64,000 nucleotides of DNA, taken from Drosophila miranda (lineage: Eukaryota > Arthropoda > Insecta > Diptera > Drosophilidae). Of this stretch, positions 43,247 through 57,800 are shown piece by piece. A program made the translations under genes and the position numbers. The stretch covers positions 44,121,338 to 44,185,337 of the forward strand of contig NC_046674.1 in assembly GCF_003369915.1 (NCBI RefSeq), in the 5' to 3' direction. How positions within the stretch are numbered: the first letter of the stretch is position 1; every line of letters begins with the position of its first letter. The notes beneath the pieces were generated by a model, which ran no database searches, had not been told where the DNA came from, and was given only the letters and a program-made list of their open reading frames with translations.

Positions 43247-46200
43247 TATTTAACAAGAACCAACTTTTACGACGGGCCAGGATTGGATCACAACTGATGG
43301 ATGTAATCATCGATACAGGGGCAACAAGATGCATGATAAACGAAAGGGCGGCCGAAAAACTAAAAGAAGAAGGCATCGAAGGAGTGGAAAACAGATTAAT
43401 CCGTCTCGCGGATGGGAGCACTCGGAGAACAACACGGAGAATCCAACTAACAGTAGAACTAGGGGGAAAAGAGACCACCCAATCATTCCTAATCATGACA
43501 GGGGTACCAGACACCCCCATACTAGGGATGGAATTTTTAAAGGATGCAGGCACATCAATAACGTGCGGAGAAGCCACAGTAAACTTCAACGGGGAACCAA
43601 ACCCAAAGAGAAAGGAGGAAAGCGCAAGAAATTCAGTAACAGAGCCGACGGACGAAGAAATCGAAAAATGGATTAAAACGGAGGTACAAAAATCCAACAC
43701 TCTTGAAGGGGTGAGCAATGTTACGAAACATCGGATATTTCTGAAGGATGACAGACCAGTCAAACAGAGGTATTACCCAAGAAACCCAGCGCAAATGGAA
43801 ATCATCAACAAAGAGATCAGCGAACTCATAAAGCAAGATCTAATAGAACCATCACACAGCCCATACAGCTCGCCGATTGTTCTCATAAAAAAGAAAACCG
43901 GAGATTGGAGGGTCTGCGTGGACTACCGACTGTTAAACGAAAAAACAGAGAAGGATGCATACCCATTACCACGGATGGACTTTATTCTAAATCAGCTTAA
44001 AGAGGCTAAATACATTAGCACGCTCGACTTAAAGTCAGGGTATTGGCAAATCCCTATGGAAAAACAGAGCCGACACTACACAGCCTTTACAGCTCCCGGG
44101 CGAGGATTGTACCAATGGAAGGTCATGCCATTCGGACTCACAACAGCACCTGCTACGTTCCAAAGAGCCCTAGACTCGGTAATCGGACCGGACATGGAAC
44201 CATTCGCTTTCGCATACCTAGACGACATAATCGTAATTGGGCGGACGAAAGTTGAACACATGCAGAAACTACAAACGGTATTCGAACGACTACGGACAGC
44301 AAACCTACGCATTAACGCAGCAAAATGTCACTTTTTCCAAAAGAAACTTAAATACCTAGGACACATGGTGAGCGAGGAAGGAATACACACAGACCCAGAT
44401 AAAGTGGCGGCCATTAAAGAACTCACCGCACCAACTACACTGAAACAGCTGCACAGTTTTTTGGGCCTGGCATCTTGGTACCGCAGATTCGTACCAGCGT
44501 ACACCGAACGAGCAAAAGCTCTACAAGACCTATTAAAAAAGGGGCAAAAATTTGAGTGGGGCGAAGCACAAGAGAACAGCTTCCAAGACCTAAACTTCAG
44601 AAAAACATTCATACTGCAAACAGACGCAAGCGACTGCGGCCTAGGAGCGGTGTTGACCCAGGAAGATGCGGACGGAGAACATGTAATTTCCTACGCAAGC
44701 CGCAAGCTCAAAAGCGAGGAAACGAAATACTCCGCAACGGAAAAAGAATGCCTAGCCATCTACTGGGGTATACACAAGATGAGGATGTACCTGGAAGGCT
44801 ACCAATTTATCGTAATTACAGATCACCGGTCCCTCAAATGGTTAAATTCCATCGAAAGCCCATCCGGACGAGTAGCAAGATGGGCATTGGGTCTGCAACC
44901 ATTCTCATTCGAAATACGATATCGGAAAGGCAAGTTGAACGCAGTGGCGGACGGACTCTCCCGCTTACCACGCGAAGAAACCCGAATAGCAGAAATCGTA
45001 GAATGCGCTTGGTATCAAAACAAATGGAACCAAGTAGAGATGACACCAAAAGAAGCTACGGATTATACCATAAAACACGGAAGATTATACCGACACATAC
45101 CAAGCCAAACCGACGAAGACGATCAACCCTGGAAACTGTGCGTTCCAAAACAAGAGAGACAGAGGGTACTAACCGAAAATCACACAAACCCAACAGCCGG
45201 ACATCTCGGGATCAGACGCACGAAAATCAGAATAAGGCAACGATACTTTTGGCCAGGGCCAAGCAGAGACGTAACACGATTCGTACGAACATGCGAAAGC
45301 TGCCAAAAATTTAAGGTATCGCAGCAAGCAGCGGCAGGCAAAATGCTGACCAAAATCGCAAACGCACCATGGGAAACAATATGCGTCGATTTCGTGGGAC
45401 CACTCCCAAGATCGCCGCACGGCAACACCGCACTAATCGTGTTTATCGATAAATTTTCGAAATGGGTGGAGGTCACACCGACAAGAAGCGCAACAGCTGA
45501 CGCATTCCCAAAGGCGTTCAGAGAAAAAATACTGGCGAGGGGAGGTGCACCAAAGCGAGTGATCTCAGACAACGGCGTACAATTTACAAGCAGAAAGACG
45601 AAACAGGTAATGAAAACGTGGGGCATCACCCAACAATTCACGGCACCATACACACCACAAGAAAACCCAACCGAACGAGCGAACCGAACACTAAAGACGA
45701 TGATCGCACAATTCGCGGGAGGGAAACACAACAAATGGGACGAACAACTACCAGAACTAACCCTAGCGATAAATAGCAGCAAGTCAGAAGCAACAGGGTT
45801 TAGTCCAGCATACCTGATATTCGGGAGAGAACTTAGATTGCCGGGCAACCTATTCGACGAGGTAACACTAGGGTCAGGGTTCAACAATCAAACAAACCAG
45901 GAAAACACCGACAAACGAAAACAAACAGAAACAATAGCCAGGCAAAACATGGAAGAAGCAGCAGCAAAACAAGCAAGACATTACAATTTGCAAAAGCGAG
46001 CATGGAAGCCAAAAAGAGGGGACTTAGTATGGGTACGAACGCACCCACTATCGAAAAAAATCGACAAGACAACAGCGAAACTAGAACCGAAATACACCGG
46101 TCCGTGTAAGGTACTCGAACTAACCTCTCCAGTGATCATAACAGTACAAGATACGACAACGAACAAAAAACTACGGGCACACGTCTCACAACTAAAACCA

Positions 46201-46872
46201 GCAAAAATAGAGGAAGCAAACACAATAACGATGCCCTCTCTCTACCTTTTCAGACAGATGGAAAATAAAGAAGATAAATTCAACATTTCGGCCCGGAAAT
46301 TCAAAGAAAGGATGGATGAAAGTATCAGGAACAAAGGTGTCAGCACCAAGGAAAACAGCAACAAACAAAACGATGGAAACCACGGCAGGACAGCGCGAGA
46401 CTCGAGGAGAACAAGTAGCAACGCACAATGAAGTAATCCCAACAAAAAAGAGGATCAGCTGGGCAAACCAGGCCAACAGGAACAAACGGCACGAAGAATC
46501 AGCGAACAACAAGGCCCGGAACTTTCCTGGGCAAAACAAGTGGAAGACGAAGAGTCCGACCGGGACGTGCTAGACCTAAACCCCGAGCGGCCAACACCAG
46601 AACCGGAAACCCAGAAACCCATCCAGAGAGGCACCATCCCGGGCGAATGGGAGGTCCCGGAAAAATTCGAACTAGCGACCACGGCGATCGAACTAGTCAA
46701 AGCAAAACTCCACGACCGCCCAAAACACACTCAACGACGGTTCAAACTACGGAACGAGAAACAGGAGGCGTGTTGGGTGAAGATCGGCCGAGCTGGAGAT
46801 GTCCGCATCAGCGCATGGTTCCGAACAAAGTCAATTGGCGACGCTCCACTGGGAAAGGAGGGGGGAGTGTGA
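42988..46872 (+). pseudogene. pol: pol, copy 6, RT-RNase H deletion and tail frameshift
   Basis: Open from 42988 to 46431. A 39-bp in-frame deletion at 44594 removes 13 residues (from LCLTEAPILACP) between RT and the first RNase H Asp. Integrase is full length, with Pro for Leu at 45508 (ADAFPKAF). The 65-bp deletion near 46315 shifts the tail to a stop at 46429-46431; a 4-bp loss near 46476, shared with copy 1, follows. The remnant runs to the LTR7 border. Confidence 0.88.
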
Positions 46873-47908
46873 CGCCCAGCGCCAGGAAGACCAAGCGCCG
46901 GCGCCACAAACACCACAACAATATCACTAGAAACACCAAGACAAGCCATGAAGACTATAAAATAAGTATTAGTAGGATAAGTAGAACATAAGCTACAAAT
47001 ACATGAAGACCTGCCACATAAGAAATAAATATAAATAAACAAACAATAAAAGATACATAAAACCAACCACAGCTGATCACCACCAATGGGCCCGTAGCGC
47101 ATTCACCCTCCGCAACATTATTTCTCCTCGGAGCGCATTCACCCTCCGCAACATTATTTCTCCTCGGAGCGCATTCACCCTCCGCAACAATGTTTCTCCA
47201 CGGAGCGCATTCACCCTCCGCAACATTATTTCTCCTCGGAGCGCATTAACCCTCCGCAACATTATTTCTCCTCGGAGCGCATTCACCCTCCGCAACATTA
47301 TTTCTCCTCGGAGCGCATTAACCCTCCGCAACCTTATTTCTGCTCGGAGCGCATTAACCCTCCGCAACATTATTTCTCCTCGGAGCGCATTAACCCTCCG
47401 CAACATTATTTCTCCTCGGAGCGCATTAACCCTCCGCAACATTATTTCTCCTCGGAACGCATTAGCCCTCCGCAACATTATTCCTCCTCGGAGCGCATTC
47501 ACCCTCCGCAACATTATTCCTCCTCGGAGCGCATTAACCCTCCGCAACATTATTTCTCCTCGGAGCGCATTCACCCTCCGCGACATTCTTCCCCTCGGAG
47601 CACATTAGACCTCCGCGACCTCAACCGACACCGACCAAAAGACTACCAGGACCCGCCCGCAACCATCCGCCACGTGCGGCCAACCCGAAGGACGACCCCG
47701 AAGGAAGAGCCAGCAGAAAAACACCCGCGCAACTACCAAACTTTGTACCTTTAAGAACAATAAAAATAACTCTATCTCTTTTATTACCGCTCAAAGCCCG
47801 CCTTATTCTTGAACCACGAGACTCTCTTTCAGCTACCACACCCAGAGATCAAACAAATTTCTGTGGAACCCGGCGCGACGAGCATACCCCGGCCGAAGCG
47901 CCGTCACA
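46868..47908 (+). repeat. LTR7, short type, 1041 bp
   Basis: Shared between copies 6 and 7. Same length, deletion and unit number as LTR6; differs by a few bases, for example CAACAATGTTTCTCC in the third repeat. AATAAA at 47759-47764. Confidence 0.95.
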
Positions 47909-47961
47909 GTGGCGCCCGAGCAGGTTGTGGTAGCATAAGAAGCATAATCTCAAAGGTCAAG

Positions 47962-49074
47962 ATGGCAAAACAATGGATAAACCAAGCAACGAAACTGGAG
48001 TTACAAAACTATTGCGAGGAATTCGGATTGGAGAAACTGGATGGACTAGAAACCCAAAAGAAACAACTACTACAATTTTCGGAGAGAACAGACCTCCCAA
48101 TACATATTCGAGTGAGGCTAGAACAACTAGCAAATACCCAAACACGAGGGAGAAGCCCGAGAACCAAGAGCCCAAGGCAACAATCACCAAAAGGAGTACC
48201 ACAAAAACCAACAATGGAAGAGAGCCAAGGGGAGACCAGGACAGGCAGGAAGAAATCGCTATTTCCAAAACAGATAAAGAAAGGATCACCAGAAGCAGTA
48301 GCGATAATAGAAAAAATACGCAAGTGGGAACTGATCTTTACAGGAAAAGGAGGGCTGCTAGAATTCCTGAGCAGGATGGAGGAATTAGCAGAAACCTACG
48401 GGGTAGAACCGGACCACCTCGTATTCGCAATGCCGATAATTCTGGAAGAAAGCGCACTAGACTGGTGGCACACAAAGCCAGCGCCAGTCACATCATGGGA
48501 GGATGCAAAGGTCGGACTAAAAGAGAACTTCATATCCCCCAGATACCAAGAGGAGCTTGCAAAACAAGTGGCAGAGCGAAAACAAGCGGAAACAGAACCA
48601 GTTCGAGACTTTATCCAAGAAATAAGGAAGTTAATGAGGTTCGGAACCTACACAGAGCAGGAAAAACTGGAAATAATATACCAGAACTGCCGGCTGCCGC
48701 TGAAACTATACGTGAAGAGGAGAGAATTCCAAACGCTGTCGGAATTCATGATCACCACAGAGGAATTCGAAAAAATTGAGACAGATGCAAGACTCTCCAA
48801 GGTAACAGGTCGCCAATGGAATTACCCACAAAACGACCAACCAGCTTGGCAAAGGACGCAATGCCGACAAAGGAAATGTCAAAGATGTGGAAACTATGGG
48901 CACGAGGCCCGAACATGCAACAGGGAACCCGTACTGTACTGCTGTACCTGCAACAAACAAGGAGTACGCACAATAGACTGCTGCAGAAAACAACAGGAAA
49001 ACACACAGGGCGCAGGACCAACCCGCGAATCTCCTGTGGCCCAAAACCAGCTGAGCGGGACAACACACAATTAA
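47962..49074 (+). CDS. gag: gag, copy 7, intact (370 aa)
   Basis: Open, with motifs as in copy 3. It combines changes of copy 5 (HIRVRLEQ, RTKSPRQ) with those of the copy 6-9 group (FISPRY, QWNYPQ), a mosaic within one gene. Gln replaces Pro in CCRKQQEN, shared with copies 8 and 9. Confidence 0.88.
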   Translation: MAKQWINQATKLELQNYCEEFGLEKLDGLETQKKQLLQFSERTDLPIHIRVRLEQLANTQTRGRSPRTKSPRQQSPKGVPQKPTMEESQGETRTGRKKSLFPKQIKKGSPEAVAIIEKIRKWELIFTGKGGLLEFLSRMEELAETYGVEPDHLVFAMPIILEESALDWWHTKPAPVTSWEDAKVGLKENFISPRYQEELAKQVAERKQAETEPVRDFIQEIRKLMRFGTYTEQEKLEIIYQNCRLPLKLYVKRREFQTLSEFMITTEEFEKIETDARLSKVTGRQWNYPQNDQPAWQRTQCRQRKCQRCGNYGHEARTCNREPVLYCCTCNKQGVRTIDCCRKQQENTQGAGPTRESPVAQNQLSGTTHN

Positions 49075-52000
49075 TATTTAACAAGAACCAACTTTTAGGA
49101 CGGGCCAGGATTGGATCACAACTGATGGATGTAATCATCGATACAGGGGCAACAAGATGCATGATAAACGAAAGGGCGGCCGAAAAACTAAAAGAAGAAC
49201 GCATCGAAGGAGTGGAAAACAGATTAATCCGTCTCGCGGATGGGAGCACTCGGAGAACAACACGGAGAATCCAACTAACAGTAGAACTAGGGGAAAAGAG
49301 ACCACCCAATCATTCCTAATCATGACAGGGGTACCAGACACCCCCATACTAGGGATGGAATTTTTAAAGGATGCAGGCACATCAATAACGTGCGGAGAAG
49401 CCACAGTAAACTTCAACGGGGAACCAAACCCAAAGAGAAAGGAGGAAAGCGCAAGAAATTCAGTAACAGAGCCGACGGACGAAGAAATCGAAAAATGGAT
49501 TAAAACGGAGGTACAAAAATCCAACACTCTTGAAGGGGTGAGCAATGTTACGAAACATCGGATATTTCTGAAGGATGACAGACCAGTCAAACAGAGGTAT
49601 TACCCAAGAAACCCAGCGCAAATGGAAATCATCAACAAAGAGATCAGCGAACTCATAAAGCAAGATCTAATAGAACCATCACACAGCCCATACAGCTCGC
49701 CGATTGTTCTCATAAAAAAGAAAACCGGAGATTGGAGGGTCTGCGTGGACTACCGACTGTTAAACGAAAAAACAGAGAAGGATGCATACCCATTACCACG
49801 GATGGACTTTATTCTAAATCAGCTTAAAGAGGCTAAATACATTAGCACGCTCGACTTAAAGTCAGGGTATTGGCAAATCCCTATGGAAAAACAGAGCCGA
49901 CACTACACAGCCTTTACAGCTCCCGGGCGAGGATTGTACCAATGGAAGGTCATGCCATTCGGACTCACAACAGCACCTGCTACGTTCCAAAGAGCCCTAG
50001 ACTCGGTAATCGGACCGGACATGGAACCATTCGCTTTCGCATACCTAGACGACATAATCGTAATTGGGCGGACGAAAGTTGAACACATGCAGAAACTACA
50101 AACGGTATTCGAACGACTACGGACAGCAAACCTACGCATTAACGCAGCAAAATGTCACTTTTTCCAAAAGAAACTTAAATACCTAGGACACATGGTGAGC
50201 GAGGAAGGAATACACACAGACCCAGATAAAGTGGCGGCCATTAAAGAACTCACCGCACCAACTACACTGAAACAGCTGCACAGTTTTTTGGGCCTGGCAT
50301 CTTGGTACCGCAGATTCGTACCAGCGTACACCGAACGAGCAAAAGCTCTACAAGACCTATTAAAAAAGGGGCAAAAATTTGAGTGGGGCGAAGCACAAGA
50401 GAACAGCTTCCAAGACCTAAAGCTGTGTCTAACGGAAGCACCAATATTAGCATGCCCGGACTTCAGAAAAACATTCATACTGCAAACAGACGCAAGCGAC
50501 TGCGGCCTAGGAGCGGTGTTGACCCAGGAAGATGCGGACGGAGAACATGTAATTTCCTACGCAAGCCGCAAGCTCAAAAGCGAGGAAACGAAATACTCCG
50601 CAACGGAAAAAGAATGCCTAGCCATCTACTGGGGTATACACAAGATGAGGATGTACCTGGAAGGCTACCAATTTATCGTAATTACAGATAGCCCTCAAAT
50701 GGTTAAATTCCATCGAAAGCCCATCCGGACGAGTAGCAAGATGGGCATTGGGACTGCAACCATTCTCATTCGAAATACGATATCGGAAAGGCAAGTTGAA
50801 CGCAGTGGCGGACGGACTCTCCCGCTTACCACGCGAAGAAACCCGAATAGCAGAAATCGTAGAATGCGCTTGGTATCAAAACAAATGGAACCAAGTAGAG
50901 ATGACACCAAAAGAAGCTACGGATTATACCATAAAACACGGAAGATTATACCGACACATACCAAGCCAAACCGACGAAGACGATCAACCCTGGAAACTGT
51001 GCGTTCCAAAACAAGAGAGACAGAGGGTACTAACCGAAAATCACACAAACCCAACAGCCGGACATCTCGGGATCAGACGCACGAAAATCAGAATAAGGCA
51101 ACGATACTTTTGGCCAGGGCCAAGCAGAGACGTAACACGATTCGTACGAACATGCGAAAGCTGCCAAAAATTTAAGGTATCGCAGCAAGCAGCGGCAGGC
51201 AAAATGCTGACCAAAATCGCAAACGCACCATGGGAAACAATATGCGTCGATTTCGTGGGACCACTCCCAAGATCGCCGCACGGCAACACCGCACTAATCG
51301 TGTTTATCGATAAATTTTCGAACCGACAAGAAGCGCAACAGCTGACGCATTCCTAAAGGCGTGCAGAGAAAAAATACTGGCGAGGGGAGGTGCACCAAAG
51401 CGAGTGATCTCAGACAACGGCGTACAATTTACAAGCAGAAAGACGAAACAGGTAATGAAAACGTGGGGCATCACCCAACAATTCACGGCACCATACACAC
51501 CACAAGAAAACCCAACCGAACGAGCGAACCGAACACTAAAGACGATGATCGCACAATTCGCGGGAGGGAAACACAACAAATGGGACGAACAACTACCAGA
51601 ACTAACCCTAGCGATAAATAGCAGCAAGTCAGAAGCAACAGGGTTTAGTCCAGCATACCTGATATTCGGGAGAGAACTTAGATTGCCGGGCAACCTATTC
51701 GACGAGGTAACACTAGGGTCAGGGTTCAACAATCAAACAAACCAGGAAAACACCGACAAACGAAAACAAACAGAAACAATAGCCAGGCAAAACATGGAAG
51801 AAGCAGCAGCAAAACAAGCAAGACATTACAATTTGCGAAAGCGAGCATGGAAGCCAAAAAGAGGGGACTTAGTATGGGTACGAACGCACCCACTATCGAA
51901 AAAAATCGACAAGACAACAGCGAAACTAGAACCGAAATACACCGGTCCGTGTAAGGTACTCGAACTAACCTCTCCAGTGATCATAACAGTACAAGATACG

Positions 52001-52721
52001 ACAACGAACAAAAAACTACGGGCACACGTCTCACAACTAAAACCAGCAAAAATAGAGGAAGCAAACACAATAACGATGCCCTCTCTCTACCTTTTCAGAC
52101 AGATGGAAAATAAAGAAAATAAATTCAACATTTCGGCCCGGAAATTCAAAGAAAGGATGGATAAAAGTATCAGGAACAAAGGTGTCAGCACCAAGGAAAA
52201 CAGCAACAAACAAAACGATGGAAACCACGGCAGGACAGCGCGAGACTCGAGGAGAACAAGTAGCAACGCACAATGAAGTAATCCCAACAAAAAAGAGGAT
52301 CAGCTGGGCAAACCAGGCCAACCTACAGGAACAAACGGCACGAAGAATCAGCGAACAACAAGGCCCGGAACTTTCCTGGGCAAAACAAGTGGAAGACGAA
52401 GAGTCCGACCGGGACGTGCTAGACCTAAACCCCGAGCGGCCAACACCAGAACCGGAAACCCAGAAACCCATCCAGAGAGGCACCATCCCGGGCGAATGGG
52501 AGGTCCCGGAAAAATTCGAACTAGCGACCACGGCGATCGAACTAGTCAAAGCAAAACTCCACGACCGCCCAAAACACACTCAACGACGGTTCAAACTACG
52601 GAACGAGAAACAGGAGGCGTGTTGGGTGAAGATCGGCCGAGCTGGAGATGTCCGCATCAGCGCATGGTTCCAAACAAAGTCAATTGGCGACGCTCCACTG
52701 GGAAAGGAGGGGGGAGTGTGA
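48816..52721 (+). pseudogene. pol: pol, copy 7, multiple frameshifts
   Basis: One G is lost from a run at about 49290, just after the protease active site, ending that frame at 49319. The correct frame resumes and runs through RT into RNase H. There the DHRSLKW motif is destroyed near 50690 by a net 5-bp loss (ACAGATAGCCCTC), shared with copy 8. Integrase has the 16-bp deletion (51322) and the tail the 65-bp deletion (about 52160) of copies 4 and 5. Confidence 0.9.
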
Positions 52722-53721
52722 CGCCCAGCGCCAGGAAGACCAAGCGCCGGCGCCACAAACACCACAACAATATCACTAGAAACACCAAGACAAGCCATGA
52801 AGACTATAAAATAAGTATTAGTAGGATAAGTAGAACATAAGCTACAAATACATGAAGACCTGCCACATAAGAAATAAATATAAATAAACAAACAATAAAA
52901 GATACATAAAACCAACCACAGCTGATCACCACCAATGGGCCCGTAGCGCATTCACCCTCCGCAACATTATTTCTCCTCGGAGCGCATTCACCCTCCGCAA
53001 CATTATTTCTCCTCGGAGCGCATTCACCCTCCGCAACATTATTTCTCCACGGAGCGCATTCACCCTCCGCAACATTATTTCTCCTCGGAGCGCATTAACC
53101 CTCCGCAACATTATTTCTCCTCGGAGCGCATTCACCCTCCGCAACATTATTTCTCCTCGGAGCGCATTAACCCTCCGCAACCTTATTTCTCCTCGGAGCG
53201 CATTAACCCTCCGCAACATTATTTCTCCTCGGAGCGCATTAACCCTCCGCAACATTATTTCTCCTCGGAGCGCATTAACCCTCCGCAACATTATTTCTCC
53301 TCGGAACGCATTTACCCTCCGCAACATTATTCCTCCTCGGAGCGCATTCACCCTCCGCAACATTATTTCTCCTCGGAGCGCATTCACCCTCCGCGACATT
53401 CTTCCCCTCGGAGCACATTAGACCTCCGCGACCTCAACCGACACCGACCAAAAGACTACCAGGACCCGCCCGCAACCATCCGCCACGTGCGGCCAACCCG
53501 AAGGACGACCCCGAAGGAAGAGCCAGCAGAAAAACACCCGCGCAACTACCAAACTTTGTACCTTTAAGAACAATAAAAATAACTCTATCTCTTTTATTAC
53601 CGCTCAAAGCCCGCCTTATTCTTGAACCACGAGACTCTCTTTCAGCTACCACACCCAGAGATCAAACAAATTTCTGTGGAACCCGGCGCGACGAGCATAC
53701 CCCGGCCGAAGCGCCGTCACA
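52717..53721 (+). repeat. LTR8, short type, 1005 bp
   Basis: Shared between copies 7 and 8. Eleven regular units (52975-53370), one fewer than LTR6 and LTR7. AATAAA at 53572-53577. Confidence 0.95.
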
Positions 53722-53774
53722 GTGGCGCCCGAGCAGGTTGTGGTAGCATAAGAAGCATAATCTCAAAGGTCAAG

Positions 53775-54887
53775 ATGGCAAAACAATGGATAAACCAAGC
53801 AACGAAACTGGAGTTACAAAACTATTGCGAGGAATTCGGATTGGAGAAACTGGATGGACTAGAAACCCAAAAGAAACAACTACTACAATTTTCGGAGAGA
53901 ACAGACCTCCCAATACATATTCGAGAGAGGCTAGAACAACTAGCAAATACCCAAACACGAGGGAGAAGCCCGAGAACCAAGAGCCCAAGGCAACAATCAC
54001 CAAAAGGAGTACCACAAAAACCAACAATGGAAGAGAGCCAAGGGGAGACCAGGACAGGCAGGAAGAAATCGCTATTTCCAAAACAGATAAAGAAAGGATC
54101 ACCAGAAGCAGTAGCGATAATAGAAAAAATACGCAAGTGGGAACTGATCTTTACAGGAAAAGGAGGGCTGCTAGAATTCCTGAGCAGGATGGAGGAATTA
54201 GCAGAAACCTACGGGGTAGAACCGGACCACCTCGTATTCGCAATGCCGATAATTCTGGAAGAAAGCGCACTAGACTGGTGGCACACAAAGCCAGCGCCAG
54301 TCACATCATGGGAGGATGCAAAGGTCGGACTAAAAGAGAACTTCATATCCCCCAGATACCAAGAGGAGCTTGCAAAACAAGTGGCAGAGCGAAAACAAGC
54401 GGAAACAGAACCAGTTCGAGACTTTATCCAAGAAATAAGGAAGTTAATGAGGTTCGGAACCTACACAGAGCAGGAAAAACTGGAAATAATATACCAGAAC
54501 TGCCGGCTGCCGCTGAAACTATACGTGAAGAGGAGAGAATTCCAAACGCTGTCGGAATTCATGATCACCACAGAGGAATTCGAAAAAATTGAGACAGATG
54601 CAAGACTCTCCAAGGTTACAGGTCGCCAATGGAATTACCCACAAAACGACCAACCAGCTTGGCAAAGGACGCAATACCGACAAAGGAAATGTCAAAGATG
54701 TGGAAACTATGGGCACGAGGCCAGAACATGCAACAGGGAACCCGTACTGTACTGCTGGACCTGCAACAAACAAGGAGTACGCACAATAGACTGCTGCAGA
54801 AAACAACAGGAAAACACACAGGGCGCAGGACCAACCCGCGAATCTCCTGTGGCCCAAAACCAGCTGAGCGGGACAACACACAATTAA
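53775..54887 (+). CDS. gag: gag, copy 8, intact (370 aa)
   Basis: Open, of the copy 6-9 subgroup. The second knuckle reads CWTCNKQGVRTIDC, with Trp for the middle Cys found in copies 1-7; this fits a C-X2-C spacing and is shared with copy 9. Confidence 0.88.
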   Translation: MAKQWINQATKLELQNYCEEFGLEKLDGLETQKKQLLQFSERTDLPIHIRERLEQLANTQTRGRSPRTKSPRQQSPKGVPQKPTMEESQGETRTGRKKSLFPKQIKKGSPEAVAIIEKIRKWELIFTGKGGLLEFLSRMEELAETYGVEPDHLVFAMPIILEESALDWWHTKPAPVTSWEDAKVGLKENFISPRYQEELAKQVAERKQAETEPVRDFIQEIRKLMRFGTYTEQEKLEIIYQNCRLPLKLYVKRREFQTLSEFMITTEEFEKIETDARLSKVTGRQWNYPQNDQPAWQRTQYRQRKCQRCGNYGHEARTCNREPVLYCWTCNKQGVRTIDCCRKQQENTQGAGPTRESPVAQNQLSGTTHN

Positions 54888-57800
54888 TATTTAACAAGAA
54901 CCAACTTTTAGGACGGGCCAGGATTGGATCACAACTGATGGATGTAATCATCGATACAGGGGCAACAAGATGCATGATAAACGAAAGGGCGGCCGAAAAA
55001 CTAAAAGAAGAAGGCATCGAAGGAGTGGAAAACAGATTAATCCGTCTCGCGGATGGGAGCACTCGGAGAACAACACGGAGAATCCAACTAACAGTAGAAC
55101 TAGGGGGAAAAGAGACCACCCAATCATTCCTAATCATGACAGGGGTACCAGACACCCCCATACTAGGGATGGAATTTTTAAAGGATGCAGGCACATCAAT
55201 AACGTGCGGAGAAGCCACAGTAAACTTCAAAGGGGAACCAAACCCAAAGAGAAAGGAGGAAAGCGCAAGAAATTCAGTAACAGAGCCGACGGACGAAGAA
55301 ATCGAAAAATGGATTAAAACGGAGGTACAAAAATCCAACACTCTTGAAGGGGTGAGCAATGTTACGAAACATCGGATATTTCTGAAGGATGACAGACCAG
55401 TCAAACAGAGGTATTACCCAAGAAACCCAGCGCAAATGGAAATCATCAACAAAGAGATCAGCGAACTCATAAAGCAAGATCTAATAGAACCATCACACAG
55501 CCCATACAGCTCGCCGATTGTTCTCATAAAAAAGAAAACCGGAGATTGGAGGGTCTGCGTGGACTACCGACTGTTAAACGAAAAAACAGAGAAGGATGCA
55601 TACCCATTACCACGGATGGACTTTATTCTAAATCAGCTTAAAGAGGCTAAATACATTAGCACGCTCGACTTAAAGTCAGGGTATTGGCAAATCCCTATGG
55701 AAAAACAGAGCCGACACTACACAGCCTTTACAGCTCCCGGGCGAGGATTGTACCAATGGAAGGTCATGCCATTCGGACTCACAACAGCACCTGCTACGTT
55801 CCAAAGAGCCCTAGACTCGGTAATCGGACCGGACATGGAACCATTCGCTTTCGCATACCTAGACGACATAATCGTAATTGGGCGGACGAAAGTTGAACAC
55901 ATGCAGAAACTACAAACGGTATTCGAACGACTACGGACAGCAAACCTACGCATCAACGCAGCAAAATGTCACTTTTTCCAAAAGAAACTTAAATACCTAG
56001 GACACATGGTGAGCGAGGAAGGAATACACACAGACCCAGATAAAGTGGCGGCCATTAAAGAACTCACCGCACCAACTACACTGAAACAGCTGCACAGTTT
56101 TTTGGGCCTGGCATCTTGGTACCGCAGATTCGTACCAGCGTACACCGAACGAGCAAAAGCTCTACAAGACCTATTAAAAAAGGGGAAAATATTTGAGTGG
56201 GGCGAAGCACAAGAGAACAGCTTCCAAGACCTAAAGCTGTGTCTAACGGAAGCACCAATATTAGCATGCCCGGACTTCAGAAAAACATTCATACTGCAAA
56301 CAGACGCAAGCGACTGCGGCCTAGGAGCGGTGTTGACCCAGGAAGATGCGGACGGAGAACATGTAATTTCCTACGCAAGCCGCAAGCTCAAAAGCGAGGA
56401 AACGAAATACTCCGCAACGGAAAAAGAATGCCTAGCCATCTACTGGGGTATACACAAGATGAGGATGTACCTGGAAGGCTACCAATTTATCGTAATTACA
56501 GATAGCCCTCAAATGGTTAAATTCCATCGAAAGCCCATCCGGACGAGTAGCAAGATGGGCATTGGGACTGCAACCATTCTCATTCGAAATACGATATCGG
56601 AAAGGCAAGTTGAACGCAGTGGCGGACGGACTCTCCCGCTTACCACGCGAAGAAACCCGAATAGCAGAAATCGTAGAATGCGCTTGGTATCAAAACAAAT
56701 GGAACCAAGTAGAGATGACACCAAAAGAAGCTACGGATTATACCATAAAACACGGAAGATTATATCGACACATACCAAGCCAAACCGACGAAGACAATCA
56801 ACCCTGGAAACTGTGCGTTCCAAAACAAGAGAGACAGAGGGTACTAACCGAAAATCACACAAACCCAACAGCCGGACATCTCGGGATCAGACGCACGAAA
56901 ATCAGAATAAGGCAACGATACTTTTGGCCAGGGCCAAGCAGAGACGTAACACGATTCGTACGAACATGCGAAAGCTGCCAAAAATTTAAGGTATCGCAGC
57001 AAGCAGCGGCAGGCAAAATGCTGACCAAAATCGCAAACGCACCATGGGAAACAATAGGCGTCGATTTCGTGGGACCACTCCCAAGATCGCCGCACGGCAA
57101 CACCGCACTAATCGTGTTTATCGATAAATTTTCGAAATGGGTGGAGGTCACACCGACAAGAAGCGCAACGGCTGACGCATTCCTAAAGGCGTTCAGAGAA
57201 AAAATACTGGCGAGGGGAGGTGCACCAAAGCGAGTGATCTCAGACAACGGCGTACAATTTACAAGCAGAAAGACGAAACAGGTAATGAAAACGTGGGGCA
57301 TCACCCAACAATTCACGGCACCATACACACCACAAGAAAACCCAACCGAACGAGCGAACCGAACACTAAAGACGATGATCGCACAATTCGCGGGAGGGAA
57401 ACACAACAAATGGGACGAACAACTACCAGAACTAACCCTAGCGATAAATAGCAGCAAGTCAGAAGCAACAGGGTTTAGTCCAGCATACCTGATATTCGGG
57501 AGAGAACTTAGATTCCGGGCAACCTATTCGACGAGGTAACACTAGGGTCAGGGTTCAACAATCAAACAAACTAGGAAAACACCGACAAACGAAAACAAAC
57601 AGAAATAATAGCCAGGCAAAACATGGAAGAAGCAGCAGCAAAACAAGCAAGACATTACAATTTGCGAAAGCGAGCATGGAAGCCAAAAAGAGGGGACTTA
57701 GTATGGGTACGAACGCACCCACTATCGAAAAAAATCGACAAGACAACAGCGAAACTAGAACCGAAATACACCGGTCCGTGTAAGGTACTCGAACTAACCT